A stretch of DNA of 36,604 nucleotides. Origin: Pseudolabrys sp. GTDB lineage: Bacteria > Pseudomonadota > Alphaproteobacteria > Rhizobiales > Xanthobacteraceae. The DNA is taken from positions 1 to 36,604 of the forward strand of contig JALHNV010000034.1 in NCBI GenBank assembly GCA_022843325.1, given 5' to 3'. Under the pieces are notes generated by a model. That model saw nothing but the letters and a program-made list of their open reading frames with translations, made no database searches and had not been told where the DNA came from. Positions within the stretch are counted from its first letter, which is position 1; each line of letters begins with the position of its first letter. The translations under genes and the position numbers were made by a program. Positions 14,612 through 22,738 of this stretch are shown piece by piece.

Positions 14612-15097
14612 ATGGCGGCAAAACCGGTTGCGATCATAATGGGCAGTCAATCCGACTGGGCCACCATGAAGCATGCCGCCGAGACCCTCGACGCCCTCAA
14701 GATCGGCTATGACGCGCGCATTGTCTCGGCCCACCGCACGCCGAAGCGGCTCTACGACTTCGCCAGCACGGCGCGCGACAACGGCTTCAAGGTGATCATC
14801 GCCGGCGCCGGCGGCGCCGCCCACCTGCCCGGCATGGCCGCCTCGATGACGGCGCTGCCGGTGCTCGGCGTGCCGATGAACACCCACGCGCTGGAAGGCA
14901 AGGATTCGCTGCTGTCGATCCTGCAGATGCCGGGCGGCATTCCGGTCGGCACGCTGGCCATCGGCAAGCCGGGCGCGATCAATGCCGGCCTGCTGGCGGC
15001 CGCGGTGCTGGCGCTGTCGGACGACAAAATCGCCAGGCGGCTCGATGCCTGGCGCGCGAAGCAAACCGCTTCCGTCGCGAAGAAGCCGAAGGACTGA
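14612..15097 (+). CDS. purE: N5-carboxyaminoimidazole ribonucleotide mutase PurE (class I)
   Basis: The 161-residue enzyme moves the carboxyl group of N5-CAIR to give CAIR in purine synthesis. Signatures are [10 protein letters not shown] near the N-terminus, [15 protein letters not shown] with the catalytic His, [14 protein letters not shown] and [13 protein letters not shown]. The length is normal for the bacterial class I octameric enzyme, which works with PurK. The ATG at 14612 is preferred over a GTG at 14588 because homologues begin close to the MGSQSDW strand and a GGGG lies upstream. A clear promoter lies at 14538-14565. purK follows after a palindromic repeat. Confidence 0.95.
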   Translation: MAAKPVAIIMGSQSDWATMKHAAETLDALKIGYDARIVSAHRTPKRLYDFASTARDNGFKVIIAGAGGAAHLPGMAASMTALPVLGVPMNTHALEGKDSLLSILQMPGGIPVGTLAIGKPGAINAGLLAAAVLALSDDKIARRLDAWRAKQTASVAKKPKD

Positions 15098-15115
15098 CGA
15101 TGCGCTGGTCCCAAT

Positions 15116-15203
15116 CTCCGCTCATTCCCGCGAAAGCGGGAATCCAGAGCCGCCTGTCGTGGCGCAAAGATCTGGATCCCCGCTTCCGCGGGGATGAGCG
15201 GAG
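15116..15203. repeat. Palindromic intergenic repeat, family D, between purE and purK
   Basis: Outer arms CTCCGCTCAT (15116-15125) and ATGAGCGGAG (15194-15203) are exact inverses. Further inside are TCCCGCG-AAA-GCGGGAATCCAG and a matching CTGGATCCCCGC...GCGGGG. The right arm contains an in-frame ATG of purK at 15194. Confidence 0.85.
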
Positions 15204-15235
15204 TTTTGCCGCACCCTTTCCGTGGCAGGCATAAC

Positions 15236-16309
15236 TTGCTGAAAGCAGGCTCCACCATCGGTATTGTCGGCGGCGGCCAGCTCGGTCGCATGCTGGCGCT
15301 CGCGGCGGCGCGGCTCGGCCTGCACTGCCATATCTATTCGCCGGAGAAGAATTCCTGCGCCTTCGAAGTGGCGGCGGCCGCGACCTGCGCGCCCTACGAC
15401 GACGAGACGGCGCTGGCGCGCTTCGCCGCGGCCTGCGACGTCATCACCTACGAGTTCGAGAACGTGCCGGCCAAGACCGCGGCCTATCTCGCCCGGCGCA
15501 AGCCGGTGCTGCCGGATCCGCGGGTGCTGGAAATCACCCAGGACCGGCTGATCGAAAAGAACTTCCTCACCGAGCTCAAGATCCCGACCGCTCCTTACGC
15601 CTCGGTGCACAGCGCCACGCAGTTGGCCGAAGGCATCGCCAAGGTCGGCCTGCCCGCGGTGCTGAAGACCAAGCAGCTCGGCTATGACGGCAAGGGTCAG
15701 GCCAAGATCGCCAAAAACGGCGATCCGGCCGCCGCCTGGCGCAGCGTGCGCGGCGCGCCCAGCATCGTCGAGGGCTTCATCGCCTTCGAGCGCGAGGTCT
15801 CGGTGATCGCGGCGCGCAGCGCCGACGGCAAGGTCGAATGCTTCGAGGTGACCGAAAACGAACACCGCGACCACATCCTGCATACCTCGCGCGTGCCGGC
15901 CAAGGTGACGCCGGCGCTCGCGGCGGACGCCAGGCGCATCGCCACCCGCATTGCCAAGGCCTTCGACTATGTCGGCGTGCTGGCGGTGGAAATGTTCGAG
16001 GTCCGCAAGGGGCGCACGCGCACGCTGATGGTCAACGAGATCGCGCCGCGCGTGCACAATTCCGGCCACTGGACCATCGACGGCGCCACCGTCTCGCAGT
16101 TCGAGCAGCACATCCGCGCCGTCGCCGGCTGGCCGCTGGCCAAGCCCGTCCGGCTCGGCAAGGTCGAGATGATCAACCTGATCGGCGACGAGGTGAACGA
16201 CGCCGCGCAGTGGCTCACCGTCCCCGGCGCCGCGGTCCATGTCTACGGCAAGGGTGCCCCCAGCCCGGGCCGCAAGATGGGGCATGTCACGAAGGTCATT
16301 TCGCGGTAG
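15236..16309 (+). CDS. purK: N5-carboxyaminoimidazole ribonucleotide synthase PurK
   Basis: This ATP-grasp enzyme makes N5-CAIR from AIR, ATP and bicarbonate, the step before PurE. It shows the Rossmann-like start GSTIGIVGGGQLGRMLALAA, the ATP-grasp core (LPAVLKTKQLGYDGKGQ, IVEGFIAFEREVSVI, LMVNEIAPRVHNSGHWT) and the C-terminal barrel ending SPGRKMGHVT. The start is uncertain. An ATG at 15194 lies inside a palindromic repeat and has no spaced ribosome site, whereas TTG at 15236 has GGCAGG upstream and begins right where homologues begin (LLKAGSTIGI). I prefer 15236 (357 residues). It probably shares the purE transcript unless the repeat ends it. Confidence 0.92.
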   Translation: MLKAGSTIGIVGGGQLGRMLALAAARLGLHCHIYSPEKNSCAFEVAAAATCAPYDDETALARFAAACDVITYEFENVPAKTAAYLARRKPVLPDPRVLEITQDRLIEKNFLTELKIPTAPYASVHSATQLAEGIAKVGLPAVLKTKQLGYDGKGQAKIAKNGDPAAAWRSVRGAPSIVEGFIAFEREVSVIAARSADGKVECFEVTENEHRDHILHTSRVPAKVTPALAADARRIATRIAKAFDYVGVLAVEMFEVRKGRTRTLMVNEIAPRVHNSGHWTIDGATVSQFEQHIRAVAGWPLAKPVRLGKVEMINLIGDEVNDAAQWLTVPGAAVHVYGKGAPSPGRKMGHVTKVISR

Positions 16310-16335
16310 AGTTGCCCCCCTCACGGGAGGCCCTC

Positions 16336-16938
16336 ATGCCGCGCAACACGCGTTTTCCGGATCGCCTGCGCCTGCCGCTCGACTTCGCCCCCGGGCCGCT
16401 GGCCGCCGACATGGCTGCGATCACGCTGTCGGGCTGGACCCCGCATTTCGTCCGCCAGAACTACGAGGGCGACTGGGACGTGCTCCCGCTGCGGGCCCCG
16501 GCCGGCGCCCGCCACCCGATCCAGATGATCTATTCCGACCCCGCCTGTGCCGACTTCGTCGACACGCCGCTGCTGGCCGCCTCGGCGTCGTTCCGGCGGG
16601 TGCTGGCGGCCTTCGCCTTTCCGCTGCAGGCGGTGCGGCTGATGCGGCTGACCCCGGGTTCCCTGATCCGGGAACACCGCGACCACGACCTCAGCTTCGA
16701 GGACGGCATGGTCCGCATCCATGTGCCGGTCACGACCAATGACGGCGTCGATTTCCGGCTCAACGGCGTGCGCTGCGTGATGCCGGCGGGCTCGGTCTGG
16801 TACCTGCGGCTGTCCGACCCGCACAGCGTCGCCAATCGGGGTGGAACCGACCGGGTCCATCTGGTGATCGATGCCGCGGTCAATGACTGGCTCGGCGCCC
16901 TTTTGGAGCGGGCAGCGGCTGGCGCCCCGGCGCTTTAG
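16336..16938 (+). CDS. Aspartyl/asparaginyl beta-hydroxylase-like 2-oxoglutarate oxygenase
   Basis: The 200-residue protein has the jelly-roll core of the Asp/Asn beta-hydroxylase family of Fe(II)/2-oxoglutarate enzymes. The iron-binding HxD is H114-R-D116 in [13 protein letters not shown], the distal His is H163 in DPHSVAN, and R173 in DRVHLVID is placed to hold 2-oxoglutarate. All catalytic residues are therefore present. Its peptide or small-molecule substrate is unknown. The ribosome site GGGAGG lies 5 bases before the ATG at 16336. It begins 26 bases after purK and may be co-transcribed, although no functional link to purine synthesis is evident. Confidence 0.83.
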   Translation: MPRNTRFPDRLRLPLDFAPGPLAADMAAITLSGWTPHFVRQNYEGDWDVLPLRAPAGARHPIQMIYSDPACADFVDTPLLAASASFRRVLAAFAFPLQAVRLMRLTPGSLIREHRDHDLSFEDGMVRIHVPVTTNDGVDFRLNGVRCVMPAGSVWYLRLSDPHSVANRGGTDRVHLVIDAAVNDWLGALLERAAAGAPAL

Positions 16939-17020
16939 GGCCTATGTACAGGCGTCCGGGAGGCCCTTTTCGGGCCCGCCGATGGACTCGCCGTCCCAAT
17001 TCTGTTACAGCCGCGCGACT

Positions 17021-17049
17021 CAAAAGCCCCCGCGATTGCTGGGGTTTTG
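17021..17049 (+). terminator. Terminator-like hairpin ahead of rpsU
   Basis: CAAAAG-CCCC is mirrored by GGGG-TTTTG around a 10-base loop, giving a GC stem with A and T tracts on both sides. It could end transcription from the hydroxylase gene, or act as a leader attenuator, because only 38 bases remain before the rpsU start. Confidence 0.55.
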
Positions 17050-17087
17050 ACCGAAAACCCGTCCGAGCCACCAACGAAGGAGCAAGC

Positions 17088-17399
17088 GTGCAAGTTCTCG
17101 TTCGCGATAATAACGTCGATCAGGCCCTCAAGGCGCTCAAGAAGAAGATGCAGCGTGAGGGCATTTTCCGCGAAATGAAGCTTCGCGGCCATTACGAAAA
17201 GCCGTCGGAAAAGAAGGCGCGGGAAAAGGCGGAAGCGATCCGTCGCGCCCGCAAGCTGGCGCGCAAGAAGATGCAGCGCGAAGGCCTGCTGCCGATGAAG
17301 CCGCGTGTCATTCCGGGCGCTGCCGGTCCGGGCGGTGCGGGTGCAGGCGGTCGTGGCGGCGCCGGTGGCGCAGGCCGCAGCGGTCCGCCGCGCTTCTAA
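17088..17399 (+). CDS. rpsU: 30S ribosomal protein S21 with Gly-rich C-terminal extension
   Basis: The 103-residue protein carries the whole S21 domain in residues 1-70: [45 protein letters not shown] and the Arg/Lys-rich helix. S21 joins the small subunit near the anti-Shine-Dalgarno end of 16S rRNA and helps initiation. Beyond the usual ~70 residues is a ~25-residue tail made almost only of Gly, Ala, Arg and Pro, ending SGPPRF. The start is GTG at 17088, with AAGGAG at ideal spacing. A strong hairpin terminator follows the stop, so it is probably transcribed alone. Confidence 0.95.
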   Translation: MQVLVRDNNVDQALKALKKKMQREGIFREMKLRGHYEKPSEKKAREKAEAIRRARKLARKKMQREGLLPMKPRVIPGAAGPGGAGAGGRGGAGGAGRSGPPRF

Positions 17400-17431
17400 A
17401 GAATTCGCTTCGACGGGTTTCGGTCGAAAGA

Positions 17432-17463
17432 GCGCGGGCGCTGGTCGCCCGCGCTTTGCGTTT
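17432..17463 (+). terminator. Intrinsic terminator of rpsU
   Basis: GCGCGGGCG (17432-17440) pairs with CGCCCGCGC (17446-17454) around a 5-base loop, followed by TTTGCGTTT. It starts 32 bases after the rpsU stop and ends 11 bases before the next start codon. Confidence 0.85.
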
Positions 17464-17474
17464 GAGGATGCAAC

Positions 17475-17987
17475 ATGCGTGACCATCGTCTGATCGGATT
17501 GCTGCTTGCGCCGCTGCTGCTGTTCGCAGCCGCGCCCGCTGTCGCTGAAACCAAGCTCAGCGACCTCGCGGGCACGTGGAGCGGCAGCGGCACCGATCGC
17601 GACACGCCGATGGCCGCGGCACAGCCGACGCAATGCCGCGCCCGCGTCACCGCCGATCTGACGCGGCTCACCAGCGACATGACGTGCAACGGTCAGGCCG
17701 GCCTGATGAAGCAGGTCCGCCTCGCCGTGACGCTGAGCGGCACGCAATTCACCGGCACCGCCGAGCAGATCAGTTCGATGCGCAACAGCAGCGCCAAGCC
17801 GACACGGCGCAGCGGCACGGTCACGGGCACACGGCGCGGCGATAGCGCGATGTTGACGGTGCGGTTTCCCGGCCTGACGCCGAACGCCACGGTGACAATG
17901 ACCCTGACATCACCGGCGTCGTTCGGCCTGACGGTCTCGACGCTGGGGTCGACACTGACGCAGGTCGACTTCAACCGCGCGCGCTGA
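17475..17987 (+). CDS. Small exported protein of unknown function
   Basis: The 170-residue protein has a Sec signal peptide (MRDHR, hydrophobic LIGLLLAPLLLFAAAPA, AVAE cleavage near residue 24). The mature part starts LSDLAGTWSGSGTDRD, the opening of a lipocalin-like beta-barrel, and continues as Thr/Ser-rich beta strands with two cysteines (CRARVTADL and MTCNG) that could form a disulfide. The GTWSGSG opening recurs in small periplasmic barrel proteins, but I cannot name a family. It starts just after the rpsU terminator, so it needs its own promoter, which I do not see. Convergent with the following MBL-fold gene. Confidence 0.68.
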   Translation: MRDHRLIGLLLAPLLLFAAAPAVAETKLSDLAGTWSGSGTDRDTPMAAAQPTQCRARVTADLTRLTSDMTCNGQAGLMKQVRLAVTLSGTQFTGTAEQISSMRNSSAKPTRRSGTVTGTRRGDSAMLTVRFPGLTPNATVTMTLTSPASFGLTVSTLGSTLTQVDFNRAR

Positions 17988-18010
17988 CGCGTGTCCCGGG
18001 CGCAGCGCAG

Positions 18011-19156
18011 CTACTGCGGCCCGAACACAAAGCGCGTGCCGACCGCCGAGTGGATCACCTTGTCGCCCAGCGACGCGCGCGCGAGGTCGTAGAAGCGGTC
18101 GCCGGTGCAATGCGCGGTGACCAGATAATCCGGATCGATGTCGCGGAATTCATCGATCGTCTTGTTGATGTAGTCATCGCCCAGCGGCGGCACGACGTGG
18201 AAGCCGCCGATCACGGCATGCACCTTGTCGATGCCCGACGCCGCCATCGCCTGCCGCACCGTGTTGATGACGCCGCGGTGGCTGCACGAGGTGAGCACCA
18301 CCAACCCCTTGTCGCGCACCATGTAATTGGTCGCGATCTCGTGGTCGAAATCGTCGGGGATGTAGGTGCCGGTGTTCTTCTCCGGCGGCATGTCCTCGGG
18401 GAAGCAGCCGAAGCCGTCGACGATGCCGATGAATTCGGTGCTCGGCTGCAGCGGCTTCTCGAACGAGGTCTGGCCGATGCGGCCGGTGGTGAAGGCATGG
18501 TCGGCGACGATGGCCGGCTCGGACGCCATCATCAGCGTCAGGTCGGCGTCGAGGATCGCCTTGCGGTCGAGCGCGCCGAAATTGCCGCCCGGATTGCGCC
18601 GCAGGCAGAAGCAGTCCTCGCCGCCGACATAGAACGGCAGCTTCTTCTTCAGCGCGCTGCCCTTGGCATTGAGAAAGCCGACCATGCCGCCGAAGTGGTC
18701 GTAATGGCCGTGGCTCAGCACCATGGCGTCGAATGTCGCCGGATCGATGTTGAGGATTGCCAGGTTGTTGAGCAGCACCTCCGGCGTATAGCCGAAGTCG
18801 ATCATGACATTGCGCTCGACCTCGCCGGCGAAGGACTGCGCGTGCATGGCCAGGCCCCACTCGCCGTTGAGAATGGTGCGCGGCGGCCGGTCGGGGTGCG
18901 TGTTGCCGCTCTTGCGCTCGATGGTGAGGCCGTCGCGCTTTTCGTTGGCGACAAACTGGATGACGATGTTGTCGGTGACCATGCGCACCGCCAGCCGGTC
19001 GACCACCGGCACGTCGCCGCGCAACGTCTTGGCCGGCGCGGTCCGCCGGCCGGCGGCCATCGCCGCAATCATCGCCGAGACGAAACCGGCGCCCCCGGAG
19101 CACAGCGCGCCGAGATCGGCGGCCGGCGCGACGCAGTTGCAGACATTGAACAGCAT
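18011..19156 (-). CDS. MBL-fold metallohydrolase (dihydropterin ribofuranosylaminobenzene phosphate synthase-like)
   Basis: A 381-residue metallo-beta-lactamase-fold protein with an intact metal signature, SHGHYDHFGG (HxHxDH, about residues 148-157). Later come LTSCSHRGVIN and VIGGFHV, and a terminal VTAHCTGD, the ligand arrangement of the subfamily named after methanopterin-precursor enzymes. In bacteria such proteins are of uncertain function, so the name reflects similarity only. The N-terminal ~50 residues contain three cysteines (NVCNC, LCSGG) and a hydrophobic Ala-rich stretch, which could be an export signal or a loose extension. GGGGGAA lies upstream of the ATG at 19156. It is followed at 46 bases upstream by the alpha/beta hydrolase on the same strand. 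Confidence 0.8.
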   Translation of the reverse strand: MLFNVCNCVAPAADLGALCSGGAGFVSAMIAAMAAGRRTAPAKTLRGDVPVVDRLAVRMVTDNIVIQFVANEKRDGLTIERKSGNTHPDRPPRTILNGEWGLAMHAQSFAGEVERNVMIDFGYTPEVLLNNLAILNIDPATFDAMVLSHGHYDHFGGMVGFLNAKGSALKKKLPFYVGGEDCFCLRRNPGGNFGALDRKAILDADLTLMMASEPAIVADHAFTTGRIGQTSFEKPLQPSTEFIGIVDGFGCFPEDMPPEKNTGTYIPDDFDHEIATNYMVRDKGLVVLTSCSHRGVINTVRQAMAASGIDKVHAVIGGFHVVPPLGDDYINKTIDEFRDIDPDYLVTAHCTGDRFYDLARASLGDKVIHSAVGTRFVFGPQ

Positions 19157-19202
19157 ATCAAATTCCCCCGGCCGATTGTCGTCGCCGATCCTACAGTGCC
19201 CT

Positions 19203-20000
19203 TCAGAGCGTGGCGAGAAACGCCTTCACCGTTTTCTCGGCGCCGTGATCGTCGAGGTCGACGTGGCGGCCCTGCGGGAAACGCACCATGCGCTTGGGCT
19301 CGCCCGCCAGCGCGAACAGGCGTTCGCCGGAAGAAATCGGCACCACGCCGTCGCGCTCGCCATGCATCACCAGCAGCGGCGCTTTCACGTTGGCGATGCG
19401 CAGGTCGGAGCGGAACGTGTCCTTCATCAGCCAGCGCACCGGCACGAAGGGATAGGCCGCGGCGCCGAGGGCGGCGGCGCTGACGAAGGGCGCATCAAGG
19501 ATGAGGCCGGCGACCGGCCGTTCGGCGGCCAGCGCCACCGCGACCGCGCTGCCGAGCGATTCGCCGAACGGCACGATGCGCTGCCCCGGATATTGCGCAG
19601 TGATAAAATCATATGCCGCGCGCGCATCGCGGATCAGGCCGTCCTCGCTGGGCGTGCCGCTGGAGCCGCCATAGCCGCGATAGCTCAGCGCCAGCAGCCC
19701 GGTGCCATCGGCCGTCAGCCAGCGGAACCGTCCGGCGCGCTGATGGAGACCGCCGGCATTGCCCTGGAAATAGATCACCACCGGCTTGCCATCGCGCGGC
19801 GGCACCAGCCAGGCGTGCAGCGTCTCGCCATCATCGGTAGTAAGGCGGATGTCTTGCGCCTGCGGCAATCCGCCCTGCGCCGCCGTGCGATGAGCCGTGT
19901 CAGGAAAGTACATCAGCGAGCGCTGGAAGATGTACATCAGCGCCAGCACCGCGACATAGCCCAGCACGGCGACGATAACGATCGATTTCAATGTGGACAT
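19203..20000 (-). CDS. Membrane-anchored alpha/beta hydrolase
   Basis: The 265-residue protein has one N-terminal transmembrane helix (STLKSIVIVAVLGYVAVLALMYIF) followed by the QRSLMYFPD motif of the BEM46/YfhR-type hydrolases. The alpha/beta hydrolase core shows an oxyanion region YFQGNAGG, the nucleophile elbow GESLGS with the serine, the acid within HGERDGVVP, and the catalytic His in GRHVDLDDHG. Substrate is unknown. The ATG at 20000 begins like family members; an in-frame ATG at 20024 lies in a CCATGG shared with the start of the divergent acetyltransferase gene and has AGG upstream, so it remains possible. Confidence 0.82.
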   Translation of the reverse strand: MSTLKSIVIVAVLGYVAVLALMYIFQRSLMYFPDTAHRTAAQGGLPQAQDIRLTTDDGETLHAWLVPPRDGKPVVIYFQGNAGGLHQRAGRFRWLTADGTGLLALSYRGYGGSSGTPSEDGLIRDARAAYDFITAQYPGQRIVPFGESLGSAVAVALAAERPVAGLILDAPFVSAAALGAAAYPFVPVRWLMKDTFRSDLRIANVKAPLLVMHGERDGVVPISSGERLFALAGEPKRMVRFPQGRHVDLDDHGAEKTVKAFLATL

Positions 20001-20022
20001 CAGAAATGCTAGCACGGCGGCC

Positions 20023-20517
20023 ATGGATGCCGACCTGACAATTCGTCCCGCGACCGACGCCGACGATGACGCCATCTGGCAGATCCTGGAGCCGACCTTC
20101 CGCGCCGGCGAGACCTACCCAATTCCACGCGACATCCCGCGCGGCGACGCCCTCGCCTATTGGCGCAGCCCCGGCCACACCGTGTTCGTGGCGCAAGCCA
20201 GCGATGCAATTCTGGGCAGCTATTATCTCCGCGCGAACAATCGTGGCGGCGGCGCCCATGTCGCCAATTGCGGCTACATGGTGCTTTCCACCGCCAGCGG
20301 CCGCGGCGTGGCGCGGGCGATGTGCCGCCACTCGCTGGAACAGGCCAAGGAACGGGGCTTCCAGGCCATGCAGTTCAACTTTGTCGTCGCCTCCAACAGC
20401 CGGGCGGTCCGGCTGTGGCAGGCCTGCGGCTTTGCCGTCGTGGGGCGGTTGCCAGGCGTTTTTAACCATCCCGCTCTCGGCCCGGTCGACGCACTGGTCA
20501 TGCACCGGACGCTCTAG
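20023..20517 (+). CDS. GNAT family N-acetyltransferase
   Basis: The 164-residue enzyme has the GNAT fold: the opening TIRPATDADDDAIWQILE, the acetyl-CoA pyrophosphate loop ASGRGVARAMC (about residues 94-104), and the NSRAVRLWQACGFAVVGRLPG segment near the C-terminus that closes the cofactor site. It should transfer an acetyl group from acetyl-CoA to an amine; the acceptor is unknown. The ATG at 20023 is preferred to a GTG at 19993. It shares a CCATGG with a possible start of the divergent hydrolase gene, so the two promoters must overlap or lie inside the opposite gene. Confidence 0.85.
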   Translation: MDADLTIRPATDADDDAIWQILEPTFRAGETYPIPRDIPRGDALAYWRSPGHTVFVAQASDAILGSYYLRANNRGGGAHVANCGYMVLSTASGRGVARAMCRHSLEQAKERGFQAMQFNFVVASNSRAVRLWQACGFAVVGRLPGVFNHPALGPVDALVMHRTL

Positions 20518-20642
20518 CGCGACCGCGCGTTAAAATCGTTTGCGGTGCAACCATTTGAGCCGGGGGACGTTTCGATCAGGGGTGGGTAACCAGATGGGAT
20601 GTAAACCGGGGCCTCTTAAGCGGATTCGGGATCGACTTGACG

Positions 20643-21779
20643 ATGGATAAGCCGGGCTTTTTGGAAAGCGAGTTCAAACGGCTGGTTGCGACCCGCGATG
20701 ACGGGCCGGCCGACGACAATGTTGTGCCTTTTTCCGAGTCCGCCCGTCCGCCACCGAACCGGCAGGAGCGGGAGCGCCGGTTCCATGCGCTGCTCAACGC
20801 CCTGCCCGCCGCCGTCTATACGACCGACGCCAATGGCCTGGTGACTTATTACAACGACGCCGCCGCCGCGCTGTGGGGTAACCGCCCGGCCCTCGGCCAG
20901 CAGGAGTGGTGCGGTTCGCACGAAATGCTCTCCCCTGACGGCATGCCGCTGCCGCACGACCAGTCCCCGATGGCGGTCGCGATCAAGGAAAACCGGCCGG
21001 TGCGCGGGCTGGAAGGCGCCACGCTGCGTCCCGACGGTACCTGCGTGCCATGGCTGGCCTACCCGACGCCGCTGCATGACGAGGACGGCCACCTGGTCGG
21101 CGCCGTCAACATGCTGGTCGACATCACCGAGCGCAAGCAGATCGAGGAGCAGCAGTCGCTGATGGTGCGCGAGCTGCACCACCGCGTGAAGAACACGCTG
21201 GCCACGGTGCAGGCCATCATGGGCTCGACCGCGCGGTCGGCGGAAACCATCGAGGAGTTCAAGACGGCACTGATCGCACGCATCGGCTCGCTGGCGCGCA
21301 CCCACCGGCTGCTGACCGACGACGGGCCGACGGTGTCGTTCGGCGACATCCTGAAGAACGAACTCGATGCCTTCGATGACGGCAGCGAAGGCCGCATCAC
21401 GCTGACCGGCCCCGAAGTGAAGCTGTCGTCGCAACTGGCGGTGTCGCTTGGCATGGCCGTGCACGAGTTGACTACCAATGCCGCCAAATTCGGCGCGCTG
21501 TCGATGTATGGCGGCAAGATCGACGTTAACTGGGCCATCACCATCGAAAAGACGCGGCGGACGCTGACCTTCAACTGGGTGGAAAGCAGCGGCCCTGAGG
21601 TGTCCGAACCGCTGCGTCACGGCTTCGGCTCCCGGCTCCTGGACTTCGTGCTGCCCGGCCAGATTCAGGCCAAGGCCACGGTCGATTATCGCCGCGAAGG
21701 CGTCCAGATCCACTGCGTCGTGCCGCTGCCGCTGGAAGATGAATCGGATACGGCGGATACCGCCTGCGATCCCCGTTAA
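20643..21779 (+). CDS. PAS domain HWE-family sensor histidine kinase
   Basis: The 378-residue soluble kinase contains a PAS domain (about residues 47-165, RFHALLNALPAAVYTTDANG through VNMLVDITERKQ) and an HWE-type kinase core. The phospho-acceptor lies in ELHHRVKN (His179/180), the N-box is HELTTNAAKFGALS, and the WVE triad of HWE kinases is in FNWVESSGP. GFGSRLL is the G-box. It has no membrane helix, so it should sense a cytosolic signal such as redox or light, depending on a PAS ligand I cannot infer. No response regulator lies beside it. The ATG at 20643 is chosen over an in-frame TTG at 20637; no strong ribosome site is seen. Confidence 0.87.
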   Translation: MDKPGFLESEFKRLVATRDDGPADDNVVPFSESARPPPNRQERERRFHALLNALPAAVYTTDANGLVTYYNDAAAALWGNRPALGQQEWCGSHEMLSPDGMPLPHDQSPMAVAIKENRPVRGLEGATLRPDGTCVPWLAYPTPLHDEDGHLVGAVNMLVDITERKQIEEQQSLMVRELHHRVKNTLATVQAIMGSTARSAETIEEFKTALIARIGSLARTHRLLTDDGPTVSFGDILKNELDAFDDGSEGRITLTGPEVKLSSQLAVSLGMAVHELTTNAAKFGALSMYGGKIDVNWAITIEKTRRTLTFNWVESSGPEVSEPLRHGFGSRLLDFVLPGQIQAKATVDYRREGVQIHCVVPLPLEDESDTADTACDPR

Positions 21780-21780
21780 C

Positions 21781-21815
21781 GGTTTGCAAACCACGTCTGT
21801 TTACGTTTCGTAAAC
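21781..21815. promoter_or_regulatory. Two tandem palindromes ahead of the formyltransferase-like gene
   Basis: GGTTTGCAAACC (21781-21792) is a perfect 12-bp palindrome, and GTTTACG-N3-CGTAAAC (21799-21815) is a perfect interrupted one. Both share GTTT...AAAC ends. They lie in the 66-base gap between the kinase stop and the next start, where a regulator binding site or weak terminator is possible. Confidence 0.5.
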
Positions 21816-21845
21816 CGGCTGAGCACCCGCCGTTCCGGAGCGCCT

Positions 21846-22577
21846 ATGCTCGATACCGTGATCCTGCTGACCGGTCCCGTCGATGAGACGGTGCTGGCTG
21901 AGGTGCTGCAACGGCACAATCCGGCCCTCGCCATCCGCTCGGTCAAGACGCTGGCGGAGCTGGAGGCGATCGATGGCGACACGCTGGCGCGCGCGCGGCT
22001 TGTCGCCTTCGTCACGCCGGTGATCGTGCCGGCGCGCATCCTCGATCGGATCGGCCATGGCGGCTACAATTTCCATCCCGGCCCGCCGCATTATCCCGGC
22101 TGGGTGCCGTCGCATCTCGCGGTCTATGAGCGCGCCACGCAATATGGCGCCACCGCGCATCGGATGACGGCGCGGGTCGACGCCGGCCCGATCGTCGATG
22201 TCGGCCTGTTCGCGGTGCCGCCCGGCACCTCGGTGCTCGATCTCGAGCGCATGGCGTTCAAGGCGCTGGCGCGGCTGTTCTGGCAGCAGGCCAAGCCGCT
22301 GGCGACGCAGGCCACGCCGCTGGCCGAACTGCCGGTCGCCTGGAGCGGCCGCAAAAGCACGCGCCGGATGTACGAGGCGCTGTGCGAAATCCCGGCCGAT
22401 ATCACCAAGGACGATCTCGACCGCCGGATTGCCGCCTTCGGCGAGGGCCATTTCGGCACCTTCCCGACCGTGACGCTGCATGGCCACCGCTTCCGCCTTG
22501 TCGACGTCGACAGCAGAGCCGCTGTTGAATCGCCGGCGCTGGCCCCGGCAGAGCCGCGCAGCATGGCTGCGGTCTAA
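21846..22577 (+). CDS. Formyltransferase family protein
   Basis: The 243-residue protein has the N-terminal formyl-transferase fold of methionyl-tRNA and GAR formyltransferases. It contains the catalytic NFHPGPPHYPGWVP loop (Asn75, His77) and RVDAGPIVDVG with the conserved Asp near residue 120. It lacks the C-terminal tRNA-binding domain of Fmt, which is usually over 300 residues long. It may therefore act on a sugar nucleotide, an amine or another small molecule using 10-formyl-tetrahydrofolate; the acceptor is unknown. It starts 66 bases after the HWE kinase on the same strand, behind two palindromes. Confidence 0.78.
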   Translation: MLDTVILLTGPVDETVLAEVLQRHNPALAIRSVKTLAELEAIDGDTLARARLVAFVTPVIVPARILDRIGHGGYNFHPGPPHYPGWVPSHLAVYERATQYGATAHRMTARVDAGPIVDVGLFAVPPGTSVLDLERMAFKALARLFWQQAKPLATQATPLAELPVAWSGRKSTRRMYEALCEIPADITKDDLDRRIAAFGEGHFGTFPTVTLHGHRFRLVDVDSRAAVESPALAPAEPRSMAAV

Positions 22578-22738
22578 CCACGACGACGCGGCGATCCGTC
22601 GCACAGGCGCGCTCGCGCACGATCACACGCGATCACCATCGCGTCATTCGCGCCCATAGTGACCCGCCGCGGGTCGACATGAATGCGCGCCGGATGCATG
22701 AGTAACCTATCCCCCGCGAATCGAGGAATTCCGCAGCG

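Noticed and set aside
20518-20642. A general-stress sigma factor (EcfG) promoter before the HWE kinase
   Set aside because: HWE kinases often belong to that pathway, but no GGAAC-N16/17-CGTT pair is present.
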